Part shown: positions 24,201 to 39,200 of the stretch, piece after piece
Numbering within the stretch: position 1 is the stretch's first letter
Layout of the letters: the number at the start of each line of letters is the position of its first letter
Source: Numida meleagris
Lineage: Eukaryota > Chordata > Aves > Galliformes > Numididae
Assembly: GCF_002078875.1 (NCBI RefSeq)
Contig: NC_034415.1
Span: 24,157,381-24,221,380, forward strand
Length of the DNA: 64,000 bases
Direction: 5' to 3'
Notes under the pieces: model-generated
Databases searched by the model: none
Seen by the model: the letters and a program-made list of their open reading frames with translations, nothing else
What the model was told of the DNA's origin: nothing
Made by a program: the position numbers and the translations under genes

Positions 24201-27200
24201 CTTTCTTTGATGGTTAACTGAAAACAAATCTTATTAACTTGATTTCAAATGATGCCTCTGAAGCTGGAGCCGTGGCTCAGTGCCCCTATCATAAGAGACT
24301 TTCAGTTGAAGATATTTTCCTGCTTTTTCCAAATATGATTTCTCAGTCAACAGCTGTGTGCAAAAATCTGAGGAGAATAGGAAAAAAAATCTGCTTTTGT
24401 ACAAACGTACCTTTTGAGGTCTCTGCTTTCCACTCTGAGCTGATGTGACACATTTTCTGCCATAATTTGGTCTGTCACATGCACTGCAAACAGTTCTGAA
24501 TCTGAAAACCAGACAAAGCTGTAAGTGAACTATATAGTAAAAAGAGAATTCTGAATTTACAGATGTGATACAAGTATTGAGGTGGCTGTTACTCAGCACT
24601 AGATTGAATTTTTGACCTAGTTATAACTATGTGTTTCAAAGGTCCTGATGCACTAAATTGTTACAGGATTATAATTTACATAATGGACTCCTTGTAGCAA
24701 GCAAAATACGTACCAGTTTGTCATTCTTATCCTGTGTCCCCAGGCATCTGTTTTCCTACTTCTCTTGTACTTGTATATCTAGTGTGTACTGCTCTTTTAA
24801 AATACACAGATATGGCTTTGCTTTGTCTATCTTTTAAAGCACTCTTTTTATAAAGAGAAAATTACCCATAAGGAATTTGATAGACACTGTATAGTTTTAT
24901 AATGCAAGAATATTCCTACGAGTTAATGTATGTTTTAACTTGGAAATATTTTTTCATCAAATATAATAACTCTGCTTGTTGAAGCTTTGTCCATTTTAGG
25001 ATAGGGGTGCGGGTAAAGGAGGAGCAGGTATTTCCATCAGCTGGCCTTAGATGTGTGGTAACCCTTCTCTTCATGGGGGTTTTAAGGTTGGGAGATAAAT
25101 CACCAATTTGCAGGTGATACCTCAATCTGTTGCCATAATTCTGTCTGTAATGTAAGACCTCTTACAGTGGTGCAGATGTTGGTATCTTTAGAAATGTGGT
25201 CTTTCCAAAATCTGTTCTTTCTCAGGTAGCTAGGGTTTCATGACTGGCACTGGATTTTCCTCCCAGGCAATATATTCACTCAAAGAATTGAGCAGTACTT
25301 ATTTCTTGGAAACAAACAGAGGTGATTTCTGTGTGACACCACATGACTTGCTTTCAGTAATGCTTAATTAGTACTGTTCTCTTCAGTATTTAGATAATGT
25401 GTCTGGTTTCAGTTCTCTCAATACTTGATCATCACTTTGTGCTGCATGTCTGTGGCATTTCTCATCTGCTATAAATATACTGTGCCTGCTCAGATTTGTT
25501 TAAAAGCATCTGATGGGGTAATTTTGTATTGGCACTCAGAACTGCATGTCACCTGCCCTCCCAAAGTCAGCTGTGCTGTGTGCTCCACTGATCTGATGAA
25601 GTGTAGGTGGGACCGTGCAGGTTCTGAACTGAGATGGGATGGTTTGATGAAGCAGTAGTGTGCAAGTCACGTTCTAATGGTGGTTCTGAAGATTTTACTT
25701 ACACAGATCTGAAGTACTAAAAACAGTTCAGTACTAAAGTTTTCCAGCTGATAGAAGGCAACTTTCCCTCCAGTGCTCACTGTCATCTTCAGCTGCCTGC
25801 ATGTTCCTTTCAAAAAGCAAACTGTAATTTGTGCTTAATTTCTACAAGTCAGTCAGCCTTTATGCCGGTGCAAATTAATATATGCATGTGCGCTGTCAGG
25901 CAAGAAATATGTTGATTTAATGTAACTGAGACTCTAAGCACTTAAGAGGTACAGTGCTTTTGGGGAGTTTTTGCTTCTACTCGCTGTTTAGAGGTGGCTG
26001 AGCTTTTGGTTCCTGCTTTACGACTGCGTCCACGTAAGTCAAAGGATTAGGCACAGCAGCTGCCTGTAGTTGGTTTTCATTTCAGAGAATGAAATGAGAG
26101 GAATTGAGGAATTGAGATCTCAAGAAACTTTAGGGGTGTTGCCATTGTTCCTGTAAATTTTACCTGACCCAGAATGGTTAAAGGGGTTAAAGATGCTGTA
26201 GCAGTCTGTAAGCACTGCCAACCGCTGCTGTTGCTGCTGTTAGATGTCAGTGCTGTCTCTGTGCTTGGGGAGGCCCTCCTTTGAGAGGGGTGAGCTACAG
26301 GAATGGTTGGGAGCAGTGTGTTGGGGTTTTAATTTGTCACATTTTATTTTGGCTTGAAAAATGTGTGTTGCCTTAGCATTTGACAGGAACAAAAGCTATT
26401 ATAAAAATTGTCCCGTACATGTAGTTAAACTGCAAAAAACTGTTTATAAATAGACCTTGTTCCACGCCCCTCCTCCCTGAGGGGAAATAAATGACATGAA
26501 CGATGTTATTGCTCATCTGTGTACTTACCTGAGTAAAGAATGTACCTATTCAAGAGCCTGTGCCTGAGAGGTTTTGGAGGCAGACAACAGTGGGATTTTA
26601 TATTGAAATCTTAATCTTCCCATGCAAGAGCTAAAATGCAAATGAAATAGTTCTAAAGATGTGAAGGGGGATTGAAGGCTTTGCGGAGGGTGAGGTTGGG
26701 ATCTTCATTTTGTTTCAATTTTGTTTGTTTTTAAAATAGACCCAGGTAATATTTTCATTTCTCGAAGACGTTGTAGGTCGCCTGAAATGCCATATGTTAG
26801 ATCAGTTCTGTACTTGATCAGACTTCACTATGTGAATGTCAAAAAGAAATGAATAAGGGACGGATTTTTTTTGGCAGGTATGTACAGTCCCCATGCAGTA
26901 ACACCGTATATCTTTGTTTCTCTTTATGAATTTGTATTTGAGCTTCAGCTGAGCTTTATCTTTTCTTGCTCTCTGCTTGTAACCTATTCAAGTCTGTTAT
27001 CATCAAAATCAGTACACAGTGTATGGGAATTTTATTGAAAATGCCATTTTATCTTGCTTTAAAACTGATCACTGAAGAAAGATAGCTGCATGTTAAAACT
27101 TTATGTATAATAAGAAAGGAAAATGTGATTTTTTTAATACCCATTCCAAGATGTCTTTCTGCTGTATGAGGTTTTGTTCAGTGAAATGGAACCATTCCTT

Positions 27201-30200
27201 AAAACAGTTATAGGATGCTTTATTTATTCGGGAATTCTTGATCAAGCATAGAGCGTGTTGAAAATCCATGCCTAATGTTCTCCCTTTCAACCAAACAGTA
27301 AAACTTCCAGCTTTAAGGAGTAGCTGTCCAAGTTGTTTTTTTTCTTTCTTTCTTTCTTTTTTTTTTTTGTAAAATCCTATTTGGGGGTGGTAAGGGGAAC
27401 AAATCTGAAATGTCAACTGATCTATGTTTTAAAGTCCTCTTCTGCAGCGATGAGTAAAAGATGTGCTTTCTTCTGAGAGCGCACAGCGCGATTAGTGAGG
27501 ATAGCTGCATGCTTCAGTTTGGATACTAGAGCGATAGGTGCTTCATTCCACTTAGACTGAATTAGATTTGCTGCTTCATTGTCATCATGTGAACCAATTA
27601 AAGCTCTGTCTGAAGATGGGGAATTACTCAGTGTATAGGTCCACACTGAACCTGTGATTTATCATGTGAATCTTTTTGCAGATTAGGAACATTACACACT
27701 ATAAAGTTTAAACTCGGTTTCCACTCCATTAAAATGTGATGTACAAGAAAAATAAAGGCTTTTATAGCACCTTTTGCGGTTGAGTTGCTGATCAATCTGT
27801 GCAAAGAAAGTCAGGGTTGTTAGGATTCTGCCCTCCGTTGCACTAGGATTTGCTCTCATCATCCTTGCTCTCAACTGCTTCCAGAACCCGGGCAGGACCA
27901 AACCTGGTGGCACCAGGCGTGGTGCCTGCCTGCACTCCTCGCTGCCAGCTGCCTGCATTGCTTTTCCTCTCTCCTGCTCATCTGGAGGTGCGTCCTCAGC
28001 CTAAGTGTTATTTTCTTGCTGAGCTCATGCTAGTATTTCTTCTGGAAGCCACTAGAGGGAGCAGGAAGCTCTCGGTAGTGTTCTCCCATTTTAGAAGTGC
28101 ACTCCTGGCAATGAGCGTAAAAGAAACACGTGACACGTGTGTAAGTGTACTCTAGTGAATTGTGTCCCTGGTAGCAAAACCTTCACTTCATTTGAAGCTG
28201 GTGGGGCAAAAGAAGGCGATAGCACTGCCTTCTACTGGGATATAAGTGCTATGGAACAATAGAAGACGACAAAGAAAAATTAGCTCACTCCTCCCAGTAA
28301 CCAGAGACAGCTCAAGAGGAGTGCAGTATCTAAAGAGATGCTGCTCCCTCCACTGCGAACCCTTAAATGAAGGTGAGGAAGAGTGAACCCAGGCTCCACT
28401 CCTTCCTGTTGCTCAGATGCACTGCTTGCACCCAAGCTCCCTGGGTTAGCCACATCTTCTCACTTGGTGCTCAGCCATTGGTTCAGGCCGTGACTTGGCA
28501 ATTCCCATGCACTACTGTACTCTGTATCAGTGATAGGAGTACCTGGAAATTTAGAACAGTTACAAGCTAGAAGTGGGTTGAATATTTATAAGTAGCTGGT
28601 CAGTGCCTCAAGCAGAGACACTAAGGAAGAGGTTCAGTAATTTACAGGTTTAGGCACTGGTTGTGGACATAGGACTCCTGTTTTCTGATCTGGAATCTTA
28701 TCACTTGAATGGCTATAAACATAACTTTTCTAACTCTTGGAATATAAGCAGGATGTACTATCTAGGAAATAGTCAGAAACTTGTCTGAATATGACATTTA
28801 TGCCTGTACATAAAGGATGATGAATACAGGAAACTTTCTGACAGAAACATTATTTGATTCTTCAGTTCTGCCTGCACAGCTGGTTCTGCTATATTGACAC
28901 TTTCCTGAGAGCAGGAAAGGAGGAGGATGTAAATCAGTACTCTCCGAATTTCTAATATTCCCTAATAAATGCCTTCCTTCACATCTTCCTACTTTCTATA
29001 AAGGTGTGGACTGCATCTTCTAAGTATTTCTTCAAGATACCTACAGAACTTCTTTGAAGCACGATATTGTATTCTTACATTTGGAAGCAGTACTTCTTCA
29101 TGCTGTGGTGCTGTACTCTCGTTTGTGTCAGAACTAGCCTATTTTGTAAATGAGATTGTTCAATTAGTCAATTAAACATTGTACCAAAAGGTTTTTTTTT
29201 CTGTTCTTCAGTTGTCTTGAACAACTTCATCCTTGCAATTCTTACTGTATTTGTTAATCCAGTGATCTGTTTTTTATTTCTTTCAGTCAAAAGACAAAAT
29301 GATGAGAGGATCACGCCGAGGATGTGTTAGACTCAGGGTGAGTATTATTTTCTTTGGTACTTAATGTCTCACTGTGGATAATATGGTCTGGGGAGAGAAC
29401 TGCAAGGAGACTTTTGAGGTTTATGCTCTATTGCTGACTCTGCAAAACAATGAAGTAGTGAAAGTATTTAAAGAAAGAAAACATCAGAGGTCAAGTGACA
29501 TGCTAGACTAATTGCATTCTGTTATTGGACTCGATGATCCTTATGGCTCCCTTCCAACTCAGGTTATTCTGTGATATTGTATAAAAGCATTGTGCTTTTT
29601 ATACATTGTCTAAAAAGCATCACAGGATAAAGTACGATGGGTTAGCAATAAAAGGCTGTAAAATAGTTGCTTTTTGCAGTTCTCATTTCATGTGGATATA
29701 AATGTATGTAGATATAAGTTCTGTACCTACAGAAGTTACTGCAAAACTGCTCTTTCTCTTCTTCTAGTTTTCCTTTATTCTGTTCTTGTGTCCTTCTGCC
29801 AGTTTGGGTGCTGTAGGCTTACCACCAGACTCTGCTTCATTCTGGGTACTTGTGTAGTCATGCCACACAGCCAGTTGTCTGTACAGAAGGAGAGCAAAGG
29901 AGTACTGGAAAGGGAAGGACAGAACATTTCAAAATGTCTGCTGAGAAGGGGATAAAAACTGGGGAAACAGAGGTCGGAAGTGGGGAAACAGAGTGTTCCC
30001 TGTCCTGGCTTGTGACATTCTGTGGCTTGAGGTGACAGTACTGAAGTGAGCTGGGAATACTGAGATGGCTTTACATGTACTCAGTTTCTGCTTAGTGGTC
30101 ATGCACATGTCCTTTTGCTATGTTTTTTTCCCGATTTCTCAGAGAATCTCTGGCTCCAGTAAACTTCGTGAGGAGCTGATCTAAACAGGGTGAATAGCTC

Positions 30201-33200
30201 AGAAAGATAATGGAAGTGAATGGGAGCATTTTGAGTCTTGAAGTAAGAGAAATACAGGGAAGGTGATCTGTGGCCTGACACAGAATCTGATGAGTGTTGC
30301 AGTAGAGCTCTGCCTCTTTTTACTGCAGTTACTCCTTCCTTCTGTTGTTAGCACTTTCCGATCTTCCTATGGGCCTGCCTAATAAAGGGGTCCCAACAAC
30401 CTTAGACTCATACAGAGAATCCCCGTTCATCTGCATTTCAAATAACTTTATTGCACTTTCCCCTTTTTAGTGTATTGGTATCATAATTTGTAACTTCTTT
30501 AAGGGTATAATATAAACTCAAACCACTTTTTGCAACGTTACATTCCTAAAGATTGTTTTTTGCATTGTGTAAAAAAATTTAGTCTGAAAAACCATGTCTG
30601 CTTTAATAGTGTTGTGAGCCTGTCAGTGTGGAGGTTGGCATCAGCCTGTCAGTTTAGGAAGTATTAAAAGTGAACAATCTGTTCAACATTGCATTATTCA
30701 TTTTTACTTGCATTTAAGATAAAAGAATCCTTCTCTCTTTCCCCATCTGCCATGTTCCCACCCCAGATTACTCTTAGGAATTTTGCAAAGATTTGCTGAC
30801 TCCTTTCTCTGAACGTGTGTGGGTTGATTTTGTGAGGGAGGAAGGGGTCTTTCTTCTTTCTGCTTTTGTAACACGGCTCTTCTGGCAGATGACAATACCA
30901 GGACCTGAACAGATGGGCTTCTGCAATGTGAAATTCTATCAATGAGGTTTTCTGTTTAGAGTAATTGTTGATTTGTAACTGTAGGTGCGAACATAAACAA
31001 ACATGTGATTTCTAAAGCGCTTCCTTCTTTTTCTTGAATGCATTTTTAAAAGCTTGTTCCTTGCCTTTTTTTGTTTTATACCCATGCTTCATAGGCTTGG
31101 AAATTTCATCTTCGAATTCTGTATTTTATTACTGTCATGGATTATTTTGGAAGTTGTGTTCGTAGAAGAATCTATGTCATATGTACTGTGCTTAGGTCCT
31201 GCCTAAGCTTTCTGTAAGCAAAATGCTTTTGGCCCATCATGTCGTGTCACTGGCATGCTGCATGATTACCAGATAGTCCTCAAATACAAGGCATTTACTC
31301 CAAAAGTAATGCCTCCTATTTTATTGCATTGGCCCACTATGTCAGAGGCAGATGTTGGTGGTACGGCCGCAGAGGTTGAACCTTCCCACCAATACTCCGT
31401 TATATTTTGTTGCTGTGTGACAGATGGCAGCAGAGGGGCAGTCTGACAAAATGACATCTGATATGGAAGTGCGTATGAAGCAAAGATGTGTCATTGAATT
31501 CCTCCGTACGGAAAAAATGGCACTCGTTGACATTCATCAACACTTGCTGAATGTTTATGGAGACCAGACAGTGGATGTGAGCACAGTGAGGCTGTGGGTG
31601 GTGCATTTCGGCAGTGGCAGATGTTTCTGAGCAGGGCATGCAGGCTCTTGTTCATTGCTGGCAAAAATGCACAGCTAATGGTGGTGACTGTTGAAAAATA
31701 GCGTTCTGTAGCTGAGAATTTGCTCTATCAAACGACATTATTGTGCTCTTTGTTGTAGTTTCCATGGAAATAAATGGGAGGCATTACTTTTGGAGTGACC
31801 TCTGTGTAATGGCTAGTCATCTGGTTGTTGTTATGTCATGGTACCAGAGTATTCGGAATTACCCTGGCTTGGCTGTACTTTTGAGGTGCCTCGTTTAGTG
31901 ATTGCAGAGCTGTCCTTGAAAAGTGTGCTTTTGGAGAAGTTAAGTGGTGCGCTTATGGCAGTGAAGGGGAAAAGGTCTGGAGCTCTCCTTGCCTGCTGTA
32001 TAGCCCTGAGTTACATATGGTTGGTGCTGTTCTTATATAGGAGCTGTTCCTTCCTTCCTCTGCCCTGTGGTGCCTGGAACCAGCCCAGCAAAAGGCATGG
32101 ATGCCATCGGCCAGACACCTCATAGAGGGGCTGTGAGGAGTGTGTACAAATGAGACTGACAGAGATCTCCCTGCCCCTAGCTCTGTACCAAAATGATTCT
32201 GATGTTTGGGCCAGCCCAGTGCTTACCCCTCCTCTGTTGCTGACACTTGGCTAAGCGTGACACTTGGCTAAGATAGAGCACTTGTTGGGGCTGACTCACA
32301 GGTGCTGGTGGTGTTACTTGCTGTGTACTTTCACAGTAAGGGCAGGATGTAACCTTTAAACATGCTCACCTGCCAGGGATGTCTTCCTGATCTGTGGGAG
32401 GGGGGAAGGACAGGACAGAACGTGATGCTGGATCTCCTGGAGAAAGAGGAAAGAAATCAAGTAAATCCTTCGGGGATCTTTGAAGTATCTTGAACTACAT
32501 GTCATAATTTGTTTGGAGTTGGTGGAGGCCTAGAAAGACTCATTTTCAGTGTCTTCCTCCCCTGGGTGAAATTGTGCTATTTTTTTTGTATATTTTGTGG
32601 GGGAAGGGGTCAGGAATGGTAGAAGTGGATGGATTTGGAAACAGCTGAGCACAGATCATCTTTGTATGATCTTTACATTCCCTTCTGAAATGTCACCACC
32701 AATTGAAACACAAAGCTAGCTGCCTTTGATGCATCCCATTGAATTATTGTTGATATTTACTTAGGGACAGAGAATTAGATCATGCAGTGTACCAGTGACA
32801 CAACATGATGGAACAAATTCATTTTGCTGGAATGATTTTTTTATAGACTGGTAGACGAAATTAGGTCAGGAGCTCCTTTTGTAGAGCAGCAGCAAATTGA
32901 TATTTTTTAGACATGGAGAATACTTTAAAAGTATTGCTCCCCACTTTTTAAAATGTAAGCTAAAATGTAGTAGAGAGTAGAATATTGTTTACTATAATGA
33001 TGCTGTAGCATAAAGCCACCATTGCAAAGGTAGGAGATTTGTATTATCATCCAGCAAATCACAAAGTTTTACAAATATTGTTTTAGTAAATTCTATAATT
33101 TATTCTATTAAAGAGCTGGCTTACAACCCTTGATTAAACAGAGAATCTGCTCTTTCCAGTATTTGGTGTGCTTGCAGTTTGTCAAGGCTTTTTAAATTCC

Positions 33201-36200
33201 AGTGGTGTAGTGATAGAGTGTATGCTGCTGATGTCACTGCTTGCCTTATCAGGATTTTGTTCTTTGTTTCACAGGGAGCTGTGATTGGTATAGACGATGA
33301 GGACGACAGCACCTTCACAATAACTGTTGATCAGAAAACCTTCCATTTTCAGGGTGAGCTGAAAGAAGAGATTGTTTTTTTTCTTGTAATAGATTCCACT
33401 TGTATTTGATGGATGATTTTAAATGTTTGGCAACAGAACAGCGTAAATGAGCACGCTGAGAACATTCTGGATCCAGGGGTGCTGCAGGTTAGGCAGGGAT
33501 TTACATCTGCAGTGGATACATATGTGCTAGAAAGAGACTGGTTCTGGCAGGATTTGGAGATTTAAAATACAAAGAATAAATCACTCTCTGAGAGAAAGTA
33601 ATGGGCTTCTGATTATGGGTTTCGCTTACTGAACGTTTCCGATCTTCGTTATCAAGATACAGTTATGCGTTTCTATATGAAGAGAATCAAGACTGGTCGG
33701 CAGGTTGCAATTTGTATCCAAATAGAACTTAATGCTCAATTATGAGGAGGCTAGAGGCAACATTTGGTTTAAAGGTGGAGCTTTGCTTCAAGATTTACCA
33801 GCTTGCATTCATTTCATCTACATTTCTCTGTCTTGTCTGCCAGTCACCATTTCTCTGCTATTATCCTTTTATTCACATTTACTAACACCAATGCCATCTG
33901 CCACTGCTATGTTTCGTCATTGCATGCTATGGTTCACCGGTAGAAAGGGTAAGGTACTATTATCATTGTTATGTACTCCTTAAATGATTTTTTCTGCAGC
34001 AGTAGAACAAAATACGGTGATAATATTGTCTGGATAACTTCTCTTTTCCTAATGTTAAAATCCTAGGGAAGTTTGGTTAAAATAATTTTCAGCTAATGTT
34101 TGTTAGTCCCTTTGCTTTTCCTCTAATATGAATTAGCTGAAGAATTAAATTATTTTGCATAGAGCTGGAAACTAAATATCCAAAAGGCACATTAGCATGT
34201 AAGCAGTTGTTAATTTTTATAAGCTGGAACAGTTCTGTAGCGTATTTTGTACTGTACATGTTTTTTAAATCAGTGATTTGGAAATGGAAATTATCATTAA
34301 TCCTATTGTGTTTGTGTGAATATTTCTGATGTTAAATATTTATTGTACACCATGTTGTCGCTGGCATCTGTATTCCTTGTGCTACAATTCTTCCTAAATG
34401 CTGCTGCTGTACTCTGGCTTTTCACTGCATTAAGCCTCATAAACATACCTTCATAATGCTGAGCTAACAGTAGTATTTAAGTCTACTATTCCCAAGGATA
34501 ACTGATAAAATGCAAGGTAATTGCTAATGCAGTAATGGAATGCAGTACTCTGGCAGTCTTTCAGTACTATGAAGTTAAATACTGCTGAATATTTGAGAAC
34601 TTGATAGCGGTAAATCTAGAAATCTCTCATCTTTAGTTACTAAGATAAACCTTTTGTAATATGTCTCTGACTTGCAATTATATTGTATGTACTGTATTCT
34701 CTATTGAGTAGCTAAATGTCTTAGAAGATTGGTAGTATTTGGTATACAGCATTGTATATGTATATATACAGTGTTGTATACCAAATACTGCTGTAGATCA
34801 TACTGCTAATTTTTGAAGACCAGTTTTGTCACATAACACCACAAGCTTTTAATCTTGATTTGTGTGCATTTTATATCAAGTCAGCAATCGTATGTATGTT
34901 TTTTTAATATAAAACTAAGGTCTTGTACAGTATTTTCTGTTAGCATATTATTAAAGTAACATCCCTGCCATCCGGCAAATTGTAATGATGCTAGGACAGT
35001 ATCACAATATATGTCTGTAAAGTGAAAATGTAAAAATATAGGTAAGATATTAGTGCTGAGATATTTTGGTGTATAACATCTTCTGTGGAACTATATCTGT
35101 GGTTCTTATGGTCAGTGTAAATGCGTGCTGTATGCCTCATACAAAGTTTGTTCATTATATTAAATTCACTCAGTATTATATAGGCTTTAGTTTAGATGAA
35201 TTACAGATCACTGTCAGTTACAAATAGTGAATGGATAATTATGGAAATACTACAGTGTGTATTCTGGGACTACATAGGATGTAGAACAGATTCCCAGACT
35301 ACATGCAGTATTCCTAAGAATTTCTTTCTAAGATTTTTATTCATGATTCAGATGGAACTTTTGTTCTGCAAGATAGTCACAGCTGCAAGTGTATCCCCCC
35401 TTTGTAAGAGAACTCTTGTGCAAGAGAGGAGCACTAAAGAAACAGCAACTTTCAAAACATACAGCATCTTCCTTCTTATCTCTTTCACTCCCAAAGTCAG
35501 GCAGAGGTCCAAACAACCTGGGGCCTAGTTGGGAAAATGTCAGAACTTTAAAAATGTCAAGATTTCAACCATCTGCTGACCTGTATGTAAGTTAGAGTCC
35601 CATCTGCAGGGGAACAGTTTCTCAGTACCGATGGGCGAAGATTTGGATCTTCTTGTGCCTCAGGGAAATTTTGCTGACGGGCAGTGATAGAATTTGAAGG
35701 AAACAAAGGAAAAATTTCTTACTGGATTTTGTATTTCTTAATTTCAGTTGCTTAAAATTGCACATCTGTCTAACACTCCAGTGCTCTCCGTGATGAGATG
35801 AAGGCCAAATAAGTTGTCAGGTTGTCACAGGGATGTTGTTTCCACATGTGTGAAACTGAATTTCTGAAGCACTAAACCTCCCGCATCTCCCATTAAGATT
35901 TGCCTCTGACTGGATCTTGGGAAGTTCAATCTTTCCAGCATGTAGTTTGCATTTTGTCGCTGCTTGAGACAATCTCCCCCTGTTCTGTTTGCAACCAGGC
36001 TTTTTAGCAGCCATCTTTATGTTGAAAATTAGTAAAAGTTGAGAAGTTTTTTATTAGGAAGAAAGTGCAGGCTTTGAATGATGACTGCAAAAATATCAAA
36101 TGGCATCCATACACTTAATACCTGATTTTAAAGGAAGGAATAGAACTGAATACATGTGGGCAATAAAACAAACAGCGTGTTTTGATTTTACTGTCAACAC

Positions 36201-39200
36201 AATTTTGGCACTGCCACACAGATTCGTTCCCTTTGTTATTACATATTGCAGTATTGGTACTTGTTTACTCTGTGGGGTTCTAAAGGAGGGGCAGAACGTC
36301 TACAGAAATTTAAAAATATATTTAAAAGTAATGTATTTAATCTCCTGATTGGTCCTTGTTTGATCATCATATATATACACTTCTGTGGCTTTATTCTAAG
36401 GCTTCCAAATGAGGTAGATCTCAAGGCATTCATTCTCTCATGGGTTTGTTCATTTCAGATGTGATGATCTGTTCGAGTAGCTGAAGACGTTTGGGATAAT
36501 ACTGTTAGTTTAATGCACCTTCCTGGCAGGAAGCTCTTTCTTGATACTATATTTTTTCATGCTGTAATACATATCCCTGTTCTAAACATTTCAGAACCTT
36601 CAAAACATTGTGAGTTTTTTTTTTTCCCATTTAGTATCTTCGTATCATCACCAAGTTATAAGCTCTTCCAATCTGGAAAGTAAGTTCTTCTGTCCTTCAT
36701 ATCGCTTAGCTGCTCTTTCTGCTCACAGGGTGCTCATGACTTGAATTCAGGAGTTCAGGATAGTTTGGCAAGTGTTCTTGCTTTCTTGATGTTCAAATTG
36801 CTATCTAACCCAAAAACAATCACAGCTTTTATTTGTATTGAATTACTTCAATAAGCATGCATTGTGTTCAGAAACAAGAATTCAGATTTCTAAAGTCCTA
36901 CCTGAAAACTCTGCTCTTATTTTTGCAGCATGCTTCCTTGGAAGGCAAACAAGTCTTCTCTCCACTGTTTTGTGTGTTTAATAAAGAACTGAAAGATTGG
37001 AGGTGGTCCAGTGCATTGATCTGAGATGATTTTGCTTTAGCTTTTGTCTCTCCTTTCCTATTCCTGCCGCAAAAGTAATCTGAGAGAGGAAGCAGGAACA
37101 TTGCTGTGCAGCTGTTTCTTCCATTATGTGAGTCCTGTCAGCTGGTAAAGGTAGTTTTGTTTTTTTTTTTTCCTTCTTCCCCATCCTGACCCAGTTTCTA
37201 GTTTATTTTGTGATGCATAATGCATACCATCCCAGCTGAAAAAAGAGGGAGTATATGCACAGCGAAAGGTAGTGCTATAAATGCAGGGAATTTTTCTTAA
37301 TGTGAGGTGCAGCATTTACCAAGGATATCCTGGGGCCCACAAAGGCCTTAGTTGCTGATTTTGTATCAGAATTTGAGACCGTATTTATGTTAAGCTGTCA
37401 AAATTAAATATAGTGGCTTTAGATCTGTGTTTCACTACTACTTGGGGAAATGTTCAGTATTTATAGCTTCTTGTAAATCTTTACCATTGTCCACCAAATG
37501 GAGGACAGAAGCTTGCCCCTGTGGTGTAAGAAGGCAGTTCAGTCCATCACATTACCCCATTTAAATGACAGTTTGTGAATTGCAGCCTTCCTCTGAAAAA
37601 TCTGGAGAGCTTTTTTAATTTTATCTGATATAGAAAAATGCCTGCCAAGTGATTTTGGTATAAAATCTTCTTGTGTGCTGGTTTCCTCAGTGATTTTTCT
37701 ATCTGTTGGGACTGCATCACTTATCCTAACCTAACATTTTTCAGGGCTTTTTGGGGTTCTGGTGATGCTGAAACAGCGAATCCCTCTCTATTCTATGCTC
37801 AACAATGCTATTATAGTTAAGAGGAAGAGCAGCTATGTAACAGCAAAATTTCCAGACTTGTCTCTTCATACATTTTCTGCAGAGCTGTGCTATCTGTCCT
37901 TCTCCCTTCTCATGATAGAATAGATTTGCTTTCTGAAACTGGCAAGGTCTGTGCTACACAGAGTTCTGAGGCTGAAATAGTCCTCCTCTGTTTGGAAAAA
38001 CTGTAAAAATTCCCCTGGGAAGCAGAACTAGGTCTAGCTTTTGCAGTATGATTTTTCTGACATCCTCTCTATTCGGTCTGTCTGTTGGTTTTTTTCTTAC
38101 AAAATTCTTCAGTAACATTTTGGGAAGTCAGAACTTGTGACCAAAGTGCAGGGAATGGTGCCTGGCTCTGCTTTTACTGTTTCCTGCCATTCCTTCTTGC
38201 ACCCTCAGCATCTTGTATTACAATTATCTACTGCTGAAATCATTTTCTTACTGTACAGTAAGTTTGCCATCTTCGATGGAGCTGCCTGCACTCAGTTCTC
38301 ATGCTCACATGTACACATCTGTTGTTTTTTCATTTCCTGAAGGCTGAAGTAGAAAATTTTGAAATGTTTGTTAAAATTGGCAGTAGCAAAGAAAATAATA
38401 CCCTGAAACAGTATCTGTATGTGTGGCTGTTGTTGTCTTTTCTCCTTCCTGTAGAAGAAACAATGTATTTATTGGTTGTTACTTTTGGAACCAGTCAGAA
38501 TCTATTATCTGAATTCAAGGTATGGTACGTGGCAGCTGTTTTGAAAAGGAGCTGTGTGAGGAAGGGGGGAGAAATAGTCAGGAAAGGTCTCACTGTAAGG
38601 ATAGGCAGATACTGAGAAGTTCAACATTTTCTTCTGTTTTAACAAGAAATTCCAAGTTTGACACTTGGAATGGACACTTCCTAGTGAAAACATGGGTACT
38701 TGTAGATTGTCTCACATTGAAAAATGCTTGATTGCTACATTACAGATTGTGAATTCCCAGAGAGAACCAATAGCTTCCTGCTCATAGATTGCCTTTGTCA
38801 CAAAAGTTTCTGCCTGAGGCTGTGTTTATGCACTGATTATAGAGCTCACTCAAAAAGCAACCCATACATTTGATTCCAGATGACAATGAAGCAATGGGGA
38901 GGTTGTAATGAGGTAACAGTGAAGCAGCACTTTAACTGGTTTCTTAAGATCACGGATAAAGCTTCCTAATACGTTCTGCACAGGAGACCATTTGATGCTT
39001 TTTCTTTGAACAAGATTAGACTTTGCTTATCTATAGTAACTGCACTGGTGTCTTCAGTGGGTGGAGGAAGAACAAAAGGAGGGTTGGTTTCTATGGATGG
39101 ATGGAGAATGGCATCAAGAGGATTAGGAGAAGGGGAAAGGATGATTGTGACAGCTCCACAATTATACAGAGGGGATGAGGCACTGAGATTGTGTTCAACC

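Larger units (their letters stand above)
20712..29286 (+). other. OSBPL9: OSBPL9 intron 1
   Basis: 8,575 bp, GT-AG. It holds the tail of the CpG island with a CCAAT-box array (20811-20890), a T48 run (21211-21258), a TTG-rich patch near 23035 and a CT/T-rich run near 27340-27370. No other exon, CR1 copy or RNA gene was recognised. Confidence 0.85.
29338..33274 (+). other. OSBPL9: OSBPL9 intron 2
   Basis: 3,937 bp, GT-AG. It contains a CR1 tail (29519-29580), a Galluhop-like mariner copy (31287-31806) and a short 15 bp direct duplication (32241-32255 and 32258-32272). Nothing else was recognised. Confidence 0.85.

Noticed and set aside
35196..35528. 110-codon plus-strand frame in intron 3
   Set aside because: No family resemblance and no plausible splice sites in phase with the flanking OSBPL9 exons.
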